A stretch of DNA of 6,397 bases, taken from assembly GCA_945787425.1 (NCBI GenBank), contig CALZHO010000049.1:1-6397 (forward strand). Reading direction: 5' to 3'. Source of the stretch: an uncultured Bacteroidales bacterium. GTDB lineage: Bacteria; Bacteroidota; Bacteroidia; Bacteroidales; Paludibacteraceae. The notes under the pieces are model-generated. The model worked only from the letters and a program-made list of their open reading frames with translations, was not told the DNA's origin and did no database searches. Below are positions 1 to 6,145 of the stretch, piece after piece (positions within the stretch are counted from its first letter, which is position 1; each line of letters starts with the position of its first letter). The position numbers and the translations under genes are program-made.

Positions 1-717
1 ACTCTCATTTCGCTTTCCGCGATAAGGAACAGGTGCCATATAAGGAGCATCCGTCTCCAAGACCAAACGCTCCAAGGGAATACCCACCAAGTGTTCTGCC
101 AACTTGCAATTCTTGAACGTAATCACGCCACCAATGCCCAAGTAATAGCCCATTTTTACCACCTGCTCCGCCACCTCATGGCTACCACTGAAACAATGCA
201 TTACCCCTTTCACATTGGGGAACTCACGCAATATCTTCAGCGTATCTTCAGCTGCATCGCGGCTATGAATCATCACAGGCAAATCATACTGCTCTGCCCA
301 ACGCATCTGTTCGCGCAAAGCTTCTTGTTGCTGCTCTTTGAAGGTCGTATCCCAGTGATAATCAAGACCTATCTCGCCAATGGCCACCAACCTATGGTTG
401 GAAGTTGAAAGAGGTTCTAAGCGCACTTCGTGCTGTTCTAAAGTTTCAACAATAGTGGTTAGACTTTTATCCACCGCAGCTTTGATAACTGCGAGTTGCT
501 CTTGCCAGTCTTCTTTCACATTCTCAGGGTGAAGACCCAAGGCAGGAAAGAGATATTGGGGGTATTTATCACACACCTCCAATACATCTTTTACCGAAGT
601 TTTGTCCACTCCTGGCACTAAAATAGCTTCTACGCCGTCCTGGCGTTGCTCCGCCAAAAAAGCATCTAATTCCTCCGCATATTGCGGATCGTCCATATGG
701 CAATGGGTGTCGATCAT
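1..717 (-). CDS. tatD: TatD-family metal-dependent hydrolase (DNase), partial, C-terminus beyond the left edge
   Basis: The 239 codons visible form an open frame from ATG at 717 to base 1, with no stop, so the C-terminus lies outside the window (roughly 25 residues by family length). The TatD metal ligands are present in order: HCH at residues 5-7, Glu115 in GEIGLDY, His151 in MIHSRDA, His174 in MHCFSGS and Asp223 in LETDAPY. TatD proteins are cytoplasmic TIM-barrel hydrolases with 3'-5' exonuclease or deoxyribonuclease activity on DNA (family knowledge). The HxH-to-Glu spacing is about 24 residues longer than in E. coli YcfH, because of extra sequence at about residues 85-107. The gene follows queA after 65 bases with no visible promoter, so it is probably the distal gene of the same transcript. 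The family call is very secure; the exact substrate is not known. Confidence 0.95.
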   Translation of the reverse strand, partial: MIDTHCHMDDPQYAEELDAFLAEQRQDGVEAILVPGVDKTSVKDVLEVCDKYPQYLFPALGLHPENVKEDWQEQLAVIKAAVDKSLTTIVETLEQHEVRLEPLSTSNHRLVAIGEIGLDYHWDTTFKEQQQEALREQMRWAEQYDLPVMIHSRDAAEDTLKILREFPNVKGVMHCFSGSHEVAEQVVKMGYYLGIGGVITFKNCKLAEHLVGIPLERLVLETDAPYMAPVPYRGKRNES

Positions 718-745
718 ATTATTTGTTCGCTGCGCTCACGTTGTA

Positions 746-799
746 TGCTTCGCGTTATTATGTTATTTGTCGTTATGCGACGTTAGTTGCTTCGCGTTA
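746..799. repeat. 12-base direct repeat across the queA-tatD spacer
   Basis: The 12-mer TGCTTCGCGTTA occurs exactly at 746-757 and 788-799. Short CGTTA words lie between the copies at 771-775 and 781-785. The second copy encodes the last codons of QueA and overlaps neither its stop codon (783-785) nor the tatD start. The spacer also contains TCGCTGCGCTC at 727-737, which resembles a word in the right-hand tail of the window. No promoter or terminator can be recognised in this 65-base spacer. Confidence 0.75.
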
Positions 800-2150
800 G
801 GATGCTGCTATCGCCGTAGCTGAGGAAGCGGAAGTTGTGCGAGAGGGCATAATCGTAGATAGTATGCCAATCGCCTCCTACAAATGCACTCACCAAGAGC
901 AGCAAAGTGGATTTGGGCTGATGGAAATTGGTAATCAACTGATCCACCACACGGAAAACATATCCGGGTTTGATCATAATCTGCGTTTCTGCATGCAACA
1001 CATCTTGCCCCGTAGTATCCAAATACGCTACTATTGCTTGCAATGCCTCACGCGTGGAGAGTGTATGCTCCCGTTCGTAGGGGGCGAACTGCGCGACAGA
1101 GAGCGGTTGTGTAGAGTGGTGTAGCGGTTGTGTAGAGTGGTGTAGCGGTTGTGTAGAGTGGTGTAGCAGTTGTTCACCAAGGAAATATAGACTCTCCAAG
1201 GTGCGCATGCTGGTTGTACCTACTGCGACGATATGACCAAGGTTGGCAATGATTGTTTCAATTGTATCACGTGGCACGGCGATAATCTCGGTGTGCATGG
1301 TATGTTGGTTGGCATCCGCCACCTTCACCGGTTGGAAAGTACCTGCACCTACATGCAAGGTGAGTTCGGCTGTCTGTATGCCCTTTTGGCGCAAGCCGTT
1401 GAGGACATTATCCGTGAAATGCAAACCCGCCGTAGGAGCCGCCACCGAACCTTTGATGCGCGAATAGACGGTTTGGTAGGTGGTTTTGTCGCTCTCTTCG
1501 GTCTTGCGATTGAGGTATGGCGGAATAGGCAATTCGCCTACGGCGTCGAGGATCTCAGCAAAACTGATATTTAGATCGGCTACGCCTGTTAGACCACTTT
1601 GTTGTTGGACCGCTTCGCTGTCAGACCGCTTCGCTGAGAGATTCCATGAGAAGTGTACAGCGAAAGTGTTGCCTGTTTGTTCGCCTTTTTCGGCAAAGAG
1701 GGTGATTTCTTCGCCAGAGGGGAGTTGGACGGGCAGAGATAACGCGCCTGTTTTCCATTTCTTGGCGTTGCCAATCATGCACTTCCATGTACACCCTTCC
1801 GTTGCACCCAAACTGAGTTGATAATCATGTGGCTCCAAGGGTTCAAGACAGAATATCTCAATGCGAGCGCCAAGCGGTTGTGTAGAGTTGTTTAGAGTGG
1901 TGTAGAATGGTTCAGAGTGGTTTAGGGTGGTTTTGTGAAATACCAAGCGTGCTTGTATCACGCGCGTGTTATTATATATAAGGAGTGAATTGGCTGGCAA
2001 GTATTCGCCCACATGGCAGAAGCAGTCCTCGCTTACCTTGCCATCGCGGTAAACGAGTAGTTTGCTCTGATCGCGCTCCGCCAGAGGATATTTAGCTATA
2101 CGCTCATCGGGTAGAGGGTAGTTATATTCTTCTATAAGGATTTCTTCCAT
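783..2150 (-). CDS. queA: S-adenosylmethionine:tRNA ribosyltransferase-isomerase (QueA), long form with inserted low-complexity loops
   Basis: QueA transfers and isomerises the ribosyl group of SAM onto preQ1 in the tRNA wobble position, giving epoxyqueuosine, the step after Tgt. Family motifs are clear: NNTRVIQARL at 60-69, GARIEIFCLEP at 94-104, ELPIPPYLNR at 206-215, GSVAAPTAGLHFT at 234-246, HVGAGTFQPV at 266-275, GTTSMRTLES at 311-320, ITNFHQPKSTLLLLVSAF at 406-423 and FLSYGDSS at 442-449. At 455 residues it is about 100 longer than E. coli QueA (356). Much of the excess is three repeat-like loops at about residues 74-93, 171-193 and 329-350. The start at 2150 lies inside the upstream methyltransferase gene (19-base overlap), which suggests translational coupling. 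From memory, Bacteroidales often carry a second, shorter queA near truB and folK; this would be the longer paralogue. That point is inference. Confidence 0.95.
   Translation of the reverse strand: MEEILIEEYNYPLPDERIAKYPLAERDQSKLLVYRDGKVSEDCFCHVGEYLPANSLLIYNNTRVIQARLVFHKTTLNHSEPFYTTLNNSTQPLGARIEIFCLEPLEPHDYQLSLGATEGCTWKCMIGNAKKWKTGALSLPVQLPSGEEITLFAEKGEQTGNTFAVHFSWNLSAKRSDSEAVQQQSGLTGVADLNISFAEILDAVGELPIPPYLNRKTEESDKTTYQTVYSRIKGSVAAPTAGLHFTDNVLNGLRQKGIQTAELTLHVGAGTFQPVKVADANQHTMHTEIIAVPRDTIETIIANLGHIVAVGTTSMRTLESLYFLGEQLLHHSTQPLHHSTQPLHHSTQPLSVAQFAPYEREHTLSTREALQAIVAYLDTTGQDVLHAETQIMIKPGYVFRVVDQLITNFHQPKSTLLLLVSAFVGGDWHTIYDYALSHNFRFLSYGDSSILTRSN
1104..1166. repeat. Three perfect 21-base tandem repeats inside queA
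   Basis: Three identical 21-base units lie head to tail at 1104-1124, 1125-1145 and 1146-1166. On the minus strand each unit encodes LHHSTQP, so the repeat adds seven residues per copy without shifting the frame. Each unit is itself two related 10-mers (GTTGTGTAGA and GTGGTGTAGC on the plus strand) plus one base. The array falls between the conserved QueA segments GTTSMRTLESLYFLGE and QFAPYE, a region expected to be a variable loop. Confidence 0.95.
1608..1636. repeat. Two 13-base direct repeats, 16 bases apart, inside queA
   Basis: GACCGCTTCGCTG occurs at 1608-1620 and 1624-1636. Because the period is 16 bases, the copies are read in different frames on the minus strand, giving SAKRS and SEAV. 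The segment lies in a QueA stretch (about residues 171-193) between VHFSWN and SFAEILDAVGELPIPPYL that has no counterpart in ordinary QueA proteins as I know them. Confidence 0.85.
1877..1936. repeat. Six degenerate 10-base tandem repeats inside queA
   Basis: Six consecutive 10-mers with plus-strand consensus GTGGTKTAGA fill 60 bases: GTTGTGTAGA, GTTGTTTAGA, GTGGTGTAGA, ATGGTTCAGA, GTGGTTTAGG and GTGGTTTTGT. The first unit is identical to the first half of the 21-base repeats at 1104-1166 and is likewise preceded by CG. Sixty bases is 20 codons, so the frame is kept. The encoded segment (about QueA residues 72-92) sits between ARLVFHK and GARIEIFCLEP, where ordinary QueA has a short turn. Confidence 0.85.
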
Positions 2151-3301
2151 GTTTTTCTATCACCCTTAAACAATTCATACTTATTAAACAGACAATCCAA
2201 ATCGCCGTTCACCAAGCGAACACGTTTGGCTGGGCGTAGTCCTACGCACTTGAGGGCATCTTCGTTGCTGGAGATAATCCATGCCGTAGCCCCACTAAAC
2301 TGATGCTTGAGGGCGGTACCCATATCTTGGTATAGGCGCAATACATCTTTGTCTTGCGAGAGACGTTCACCATATGGAGGATTCATCATGACAAGCGCAC
2401 CTTCGGTGGTTTTGTCAGCAAGGCGAAGTTCTTGTACACGAATCTGTTTGACTTCTATATCTCGTTGCAGATTAGCCGATTGCACATTCTTGGTGGCTGC
2501 TTGCACGGCATAGAATCCCGCATCAGAGCCATAAATCTTGTGATTAAAATCGCGTTCGCGACTATCATCGCTATATATATCCTCAAACAAATCCGCATCG
2601 AAGTTCGCCCACTTTTCGAAGGCAAAACCTTTGCGATAGATACCTGGTGCGATGTTGCGTGCTATCAAGGCCGCCTCTATGAGCAGTGTGCCTGAGCCGC
2701 ACATAGGGTCATAGAAATCGCTTTGTCCTTTCCAACCAGCGAGCAGCAACATTCCCGCAGCAAGCGCCTCGTTGATAGGTGCTTGTGTGTTCGCCACACG
2801 ATAACCGCGTTTGTGCAGACTCTCACCCGAGCTATCAAGGGACAGTGTCACCAAGTCGCCTGCTATATGCACATTGAGATAGAGATCAGGATTGGTGAGT
2901 TGTACGCTTGGGCGCACACCACCATGCTCCATCCACCAGTCCACAATAGCATCTTTCACGCGGTAGGTGATGAATTGAGAATGGCGAAAGAGGTCTGAAT
3001 ATACAGTAGCATCAATCTGGAAAGTGGTTTTGGCTGTCATATACTGCGTCCAGTCCAACAGTTTGACCTGTTCGTATATGTCGTCTGTCTTCTTAGCTTT
3101 GAAGGTGGCTATTGGCACCAAGATACGCGAAGCAGTACGCAGACAGAAGTTTGCGGTATATAACATACGTTTGTCGCCCGTGAACGACACTGCACGACGT
3201 TCTATTTGTACATTATTGGCACCCAACTCAATCAATTCGTTTGCAAGCACTTGCTCCAACCCCTTGAAGGTCTTTGCCAACATTTGAAATTCATTATTCA
3301 T
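2132..3301 (-). CDS. rlmL: THUMP-domain class I SAM-dependent RNA methyltransferase, RlmL-like (probable 23S rRNA m2G2445 methyltransferase)
   Basis: The 389-residue protein matches the N-terminal half of E. coli RlmKL and stand-alone relatives such as YpsC. A ferredoxin-like and THUMP RNA-binding region spans about residues 1-155. A Rossmann methyltransferase domain follows, with the SAM-binding motif DPMCGSGTLLIEAA at 198-211 and the catalytic NPPYGERL at 307-314 that is typical of N2-guanine methyltransferases. The RlmK half is absent. The expected role is N2-methylation of 23S rRNA guanine 2445 during 50S assembly; the position is inferred from the family. The ATG at 3301 lies one base after the upstream stop codon, and the TAG stop lies 19 bases inside queA, so the gene is probably translated in a coupled chain. 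Its length and composition look normal and it contains none of the repeats found in queA. The fold is certain; the exact target is less so. Confidence 0.9.
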   Translation of the reverse strand: MNNEFQMLAKTFKGLEQVLANELIELGANNVQIERRAVSFTGDKRMLYTANFCLRTASRILVPIATFKAKKTDDIYEQVKLLDWTQYMTAKTTFQIDATVYSDLFRHSQFITYRVKDAIVDWWMEHGGVRPSVQLTNPDLYLNVHIAGDLVTLSLDSSGESLHKRGYRVANTQAPINEALAAGMLLLAGWKGQSDFYDPMCGSGTLLIEAALIARNIAPGIYRKGFAFEKWANFDADLFEDIYSDDSRERDFNHKIYGSDAGFYAVQAATKNVQSANLQRDIEVKQIRVQELRLADKTTEGALVMMNPPYGERLSQDKDVLRLYQDMGTALKHQFSGATAWIISSNEDALKCVGLRPAKRVRLVNGDLDCLFNKYELFKGDRKTWKKSL

Positions 3302-3302
3302 A

Positions 3303-4376
3303 TTAACGACTTACTCGAATATACAACACTATACCTATTGCAAGGAATAAAAAATTTGGTAACCATACACTCATAAACGGCGACAACACACCATTCACGG
3401 AGAAGGTGGTGGATACCGTCGAAAAGAGGATATACAGCGCACTAAGCGTCAAACCTACTCCTAAATTTTTGCCCATGCCACCACGCACTTTTTTGGAACT
3501 CATCGTCACGCCCAGCAGCGTCATAATGAACGCGCCGATTGGACTTGCCCAACGTTTCCACCACTCCGTTTCGAAAGCCTGCACATTACCCGAACCGCGT
3601 TTGCGTTGTGTCTCGATGTATTGTTTGAGTTCGGGATTAGCCATCATCTGCGCATTCTCGGCAGTATAGAAGAGCTCCTTGGGTAGTACTGGAATAATTG
3701 TGTCTAAGCGATTGCCGCGAGTAAGCGTTTCGCGCATTCCGTCAAAATCACGACGCACATACTTATCAAAATGCCAGTTGAAAGCGGAGTCGTAGTGAAT
3801 GCGATCGGCGGTGATACGCATAGTCAGTTTCTTGCCATCAAAATGCTCCAAAGAAGCACGATAACCTAAATTAGTACGTTTCTGAAAACTCTCAATATAT
3901 AAGATTGTTCCTGGTTCCACCTCCATCTGCACATTGCGTGCATTCTCGCGGCTGAAATGCAGGATATACTTATCTTGGAAGGTGAGCATTTTTTCGGAAG
4001 CTGGCGGAATCACATAACCCGTCATCCAGAACGAGAATACAAACAGCAGCAATGCACTCAAAAAATAGGGCCACATAAAACGATGGTAACTCACGCCACT
4101 GGCTAAAATAGCAATAATCTCGCTATCGCCCGCCAACTTCGAAGTGAAGAAAATCACCGAAATGAAGATGAACAGCGGACTGAACATATTCATGTAATAA
4201 GGAATGAAATTCAAGTAATAATCCATGATAATCTCACGCACACTCACCTGATTTTCAAAGAAGTTGTCCAGTTTTTCTGTCAAATCGAAGATTACCGCAA
4301 TACTCATAATCAGCACAATCGAAAAGATGAATGTGCCAAGGAACTTGCCTATTATGTATTTGTCGAGACGCTTCAT
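3303..4376 (-). CDS. LptF/LptG-family (YjgP/YjgQ) lipopolysaccharide export permease
   Basis: The 357-residue inner-membrane protein has the LptF/LptG layout: three N-terminal membrane segments (about 12-31, 58-78, 103-122), a periplasmic beta-jellyroll region (about 130-270) and three C-terminal segments (about 275-293, 303-322, 334-354). The opening MKRLDKYIIGKFLGTF is typical of the family, as are SPLFIFISVIFFTSKLAGDSE at 66-86 (quoted in parts: SPLFIFIS, KLAGDSEI) and WWKRWASPIG at 272-281. LptF and LptG pair with the ATPase LptB to extract lipopolysaccharide from the inner membrane and feed the LptC-LptA bridge. Whether this copy acts as LptF or LptG cannot be decided from sequence alone, so no symbol is given. 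The start at 4376 comes just after a heptamer-repeat spacer, and the stop is one base before the rlmL-like gene. No Shine-Dalgarno sequence is visible, which is common in Bacteroidota. Confidence 0.93.
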   Translation of the reverse strand: MKRLDKYIIGKFLGTFIFSIVLIMSIAVIFDLTEKLDNFFENQVSVREIIMDYYLNFIPYYMNMFSPLFIFISVIFFTSKLAGDSEIIAILASGVSYHRFMWPYFLSALLLFVFSFWMTGYVIPPASEKMLTFQDKYILHFSRENARNVQMEVEPGTILYIESFQKRTNLGYRASLEHFDGKKLTMRITADRIHYDSAFNWHFDKYVRRDFDGMRETLTRGNRLDTIIPVLPKELFYTAENAQMMANPELKQYIETQRKRGSGNVQAFETEWWKRWASPIGAFIMTLLGVTMSSKKVRGGMGKNLGVGLTLSALYILFSTVSTTFSVNGVLSPFMSVWLPNFLFLAIGIVLYIRVSR

Positions 4377-4383
4377 TCTATTT

Positions 4384-4480
4384 GAGGTTAGAGGTTAAAG
4401 GTTAGAGGTTAAAGGCTGGTATTATGCGGCAAAGCCGCTATTTCTTGCCTTTTGCCTAATCGCCTCTCGCCTCATTGCCT
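4384..4480. repeat. Compound intergenic repeat element, copy A (tgt to permease spacer)
   Basis: This fills nearly all of the 110-base spacer. On the plus strand it starts with four heptamers (GGTTAGA, GGTTAAA, GGTTAGA, GGTTAAA). A perfect 5-bp hairpin GCGGC-AAA-GCCGC follows at 4426-4438. It ends with five units of alternating 7 and 8 bases built on the word TYGCC. Copy B at 5638-5727 has the same three-part order. On the coding (minus) strand the heptamer end abuts the permease start and the TYGCC end abuts the tgt stop. No promoter consensus or T-tract is present, so the element has no evident conventional function. Confidence 0.85.
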
Positions 4481-4486
4481 ATCAAA

Positions 4487-5626
4487 CTACATACGTTGCA
4501 TGAGTCGAGGGGTGATGTCATCTTTCCATGCCTTGAAGTCACCTGCAAGGATATGCTTGCGGGCTTCGCCTACGAGCCAGAGGTAGAAAGCAAGATTGTG
4601 GATACTGAGTACCTCCAATCCAAGCATCTCTTGTGCATGGATGAGGTGGCGCACATAGGCGCGGGTGTAGTGATGGTCCACAAAACTGGTGCCACAAGGG
4701 TCCAGTTCGGTGAAGTCATCTTCCCACTTTTTGTTGCGCAGGTTCATCACGCCGTTTTGTGTGAAGATCATACCGTTGCGGCCATTGCGGGTTGGCATCA
4801 CACAATCGAACATATCCACGCCGCGTTCGATACCTTCCAAAATGTTCCATGGCGTACCCACGCCCATGAGGTAGCGCGGTTTGTTCTCGGGCAGGATGTC
4901 GTTGACCACCTCAATCATGGCGTACATATCTTCGGTAGGTTCGCCTACAGCCAGTCCGCCAATGGCGTAGCCATCGCGGTCGAGGTCGCGCAAGCGCTTC
5001 GCCGCATCTTGGCGCAGGTCGGGATATACGCAGCCCTGCACGATAGGGAAGAGGTGCTGGCGGTAGCCATAGAGGTCGGGGGTGTTATCGAATCGTTGGA
5101 TACAACGGTCAAGCCAACGATGAGTGCGCTCCATGGATTTTTGTGCGTATTGGCGGTCGGCGGTGCCTGGGCAGCACTCGTCGAATGCCATCATGATGTC
5201 GGCACCAATCTCGCGCTGGATATCCATGACGTTCTCGGGGGTGAACATGAGTTTGCGTCCATCGATATGGGAGGAGAACTGTACACCCTCATCGGTCATC
5301 TTGCGAATATCGGTGAGGGAGAAGACTTGGTAGCCACCCGAGTCGGTCAGTATAGGGCGTGTCCACCCCTCAAAACGGTGCAAGCCGCCCGCTTTGTGCA
5401 GGATGTCGGTGCCAGGACGCAGGTAGAGGTGGTAGGTATTGCCAAGGATGATCTGTGCATTGATATCCTCTTCGAGGAAGGTGCGTTGCACACCTTTGAC
5501 TGTACCGACCGTGCCTACGGGCATAAAAATGGGAGTTTGGATATCCCCATGGTCGGTATGCACCACGCCAGCGCGTGCGCACGTACGCGTATCTGTATGT
5601 ATAAGGTCAAAAAAAACGTTCTCCAT
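4487..5626 (-). CDS. tgt: tRNA-guanine transglycosylase (Tgt)
   Basis: Bacterial Tgt exchanges guanine-34 of GUN-anticodon tRNAs (Asp, Asn, His, Tyr) for preQ1, the first tRNA-bound step of queuosine synthesis. The 379-residue protein is of normal length. Motifs include TPIFMPVGTVGTVKG at 31-45, TDSGGYQVF at 94-102 with catalytic Asp95, MAFDEC at 146-151, PIVQG at 194-198, LAVGEP at 225-230 and GVDMFDCVMPTRNGR at 269-283 with the nucleophile Asp274. The zinc-site histidine equivalent is in SIHNL (His343). The usual CxCxxC cluster is missing: the aligned segment at 310-318 reads PCGTSFVDH, putting Gly, Ser and Asp at the three cysteine positions. I recall similar changes in other Bacteroidota Tgt proteins. 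The gene lies between two copies of the heptamer repeat element and shares its direction with queA, the next step of the pathway. Confidence 0.97.
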   Translation of the reverse strand: MENVFFDLIHTDTRTCARAGVVHTDHGDIQTPIFMPVGTVGTVKGVQRTFLEEDINAQIILGNTYHLYLRPGTDILHKAGGLHRFEGWTRPILTDSGGYQVFSLTDIRKMTDEGVQFSSHIDGRKLMFTPENVMDIQREIGADIMMAFDECCPGTADRQYAQKSMERTHRWLDRCIQRFDNTPDLYGYRQHLFPIVQGCVYPDLRQDAAKRLRDLDRDGYAIGGLAVGEPTEDMYAMIEVVNDILPENKPRYLMGVGTPWNILEGIERGVDMFDCVMPTRNGRNGMIFTQNGVMNLRNKKWEDDFTELDPCGTSFVDHHYTRAYVRHLIHAQEMLGLEVLSIHNLAFYLWLVGEARKHILAGDFKAWKDDITPRLMQRM

Positions 5627-5637
5627 TCTGTCGAAAT

Positions 5638-5727
5638 GAGGTTAGAGGTTAGAGGTTAAAGGTTAGAGGCGGGGGATATGCGGGAGAGCCGCTATTTTCT
5701 TGCCTTTCGCCTAATCGCCTATTGCCT
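5638..5727. repeat. Compound intergenic repeat element, copy B (panD to tgt spacer)
   Basis: This has the same architecture and orientation as the copy at 4384-4480: four heptamers (GGTTAGA, GGTTAGA, GGTTAAA, GGTTAGA), a weaker hairpin GCGG-GAGAG-CCGC at 5680-5692, and four 7/8-base TYGCC-type units. The long stretch around GAGCCGCTATTTTCTTGCC and GCCTAATCGCC is nearly identical to copy A, while repeat order and number differ. It occupies almost the whole spacer between the panD stop and the tgt start. Confidence 0.85.
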
Positions 5728-6069
5728 TTAAACTCTATTGTTATTAGGGAAAATAATAGCGGGTTTGAAGGTCTTTACCTCTTCTTCGGTCATCAGGCCG
5801 TATGCCATGATAATGACCGTATCACCCACATGTACAAGGTGCGCCGCAGCACCATTGATGCAGATACAACCGCTACCGCGTTTGCCCGGAATGACGTATG
5901 TTTCCAGACGTGCGCCGTTGGTGTTATCCACCACTTGCACTTTTTCGCCCGCATAGATGTTGGCAGCATTCATCAGGTCTTCATCAATAGTTATACTACC
6001 AATATAATCTAAATTGGCTTCGGTCACCGTTACGCGGTGTATTTTGGATTTTAGTACTTGTAACAACAT
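5728..6069 (-). CDS. panD: Aspartate 1-decarboxylase proenzyme (PanD)
   Basis: PanD decarboxylates L-aspartate to beta-alanine for pantothenate and coenzyme A synthesis. The 113-residue protein keeps the family's key positions: Lys9, His11, the self-cleavage site Gly24-Ser25 in YIGSITID (Ser25 becomes the pyruvoyl group), Arg54, Thr57, Tyr58 and Asn72 in INGAAAH. I chose ATG at 6069, giving [20 protein letters not shown], because it matches the canonical N-terminus and lies about 30 bases after a strong promoter. The frame stays open upstream, but only through the promoter region and the antisense of the tRNA. This appears to be the first gene of the minus-strand operon. No panC or panB is seen in the window. 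A PanZ/PanM maturation factor is not expected in Bacteroidota (general knowledge, not tested here). Confidence 0.97.
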   Translation of the reverse strand: MLLQVLKSKIHRVTVTEANLDYIGSITIDEDLMNAANIYAGEKVQVVDNTNGARLETYVIPGKRGSGCICINGAAAHLVHVGDTVIIMAYGLMTEEEVKTFKPAIIFPNNNRV

Positions 6070-6098
6070 TTTTGTATAAATTTCGTACAAATTCGCTG

Positions 6099-6130
6099 CA
6101 AAATTACTATATTTTTCGCATATTGGCAAG
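6099..6130 (-). promoter_or_regulatory. Bacteroidota-type promoter for panD and the downstream operon
   Basis: On the minus strand, TAATTTTG (6106-6099) matches the -7 consensus TAnnTTTG exactly. CTTG (6130-6127) lies 20 bases upstream as a three-of-four match to the -33 TTTG. The predicted transcript start near 6092 leaves a leader of about 22 bases before the panD ATG. I see no other promoter of this quality ahead of the other minus-strand genes. Confidence 0.8.
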
Positions 6131-6142
6131 AATTTTCGCCAA
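6123..6142. promoter_or_regulatory. Imperfect 20-bp palindrome between the divergent panD and tRNA-Ser promoters
   Basis: The half-sites are TTGGCAAGAA and TTTTCGCCAA, with 8 of 10 positions complementary and the outer five (TTGGC/GCCAA) perfect. The palindrome includes the panD -33 element and ends 3 bases before the tRNA -33 TTTG. This suits an operator for a dimeric regulator of one or both promoters. It could also be chance in AT-rich DNA, and no regulator is identified. Confidence 0.35.
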
Positions 6143-6145
6143 AAA

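Noticed and set aside
387..401. CCAACC-TAT-GGTTGG hairpin inside tatD
   Set aside because: It is a 6-bp inverted repeat inside coding sequence with no T-tract or second copy, so it is plausible by chance.
91..408. Plus-strand frames opposite tatD, queA, the methyltransferase and the permease
   Set aside because: Each lies antisense to a gene with clear family motifs and shows no recognisable domain of its own.
1104..1166. Possible CRISPR-like array
   Set aside because: The units are adjacent with no spacers, are in frame in queA, and there are no cas genes.
4426..4438. Hairpin in the intergenic element as a terminator
   Set aside because: The stem is only 5 bp and no T-tract follows it on the coding strand. 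The copy at 5680-5692 is weaker still.
4475..5659. A 394-codon open frame on the plus strand covering all of tgt
   Set aside because: It is exactly antisense to a well-supported tgt gene, matches no family I know, and starts and ends in the repeat spacers. Long antisense frames arise from codon bias of the real gene.
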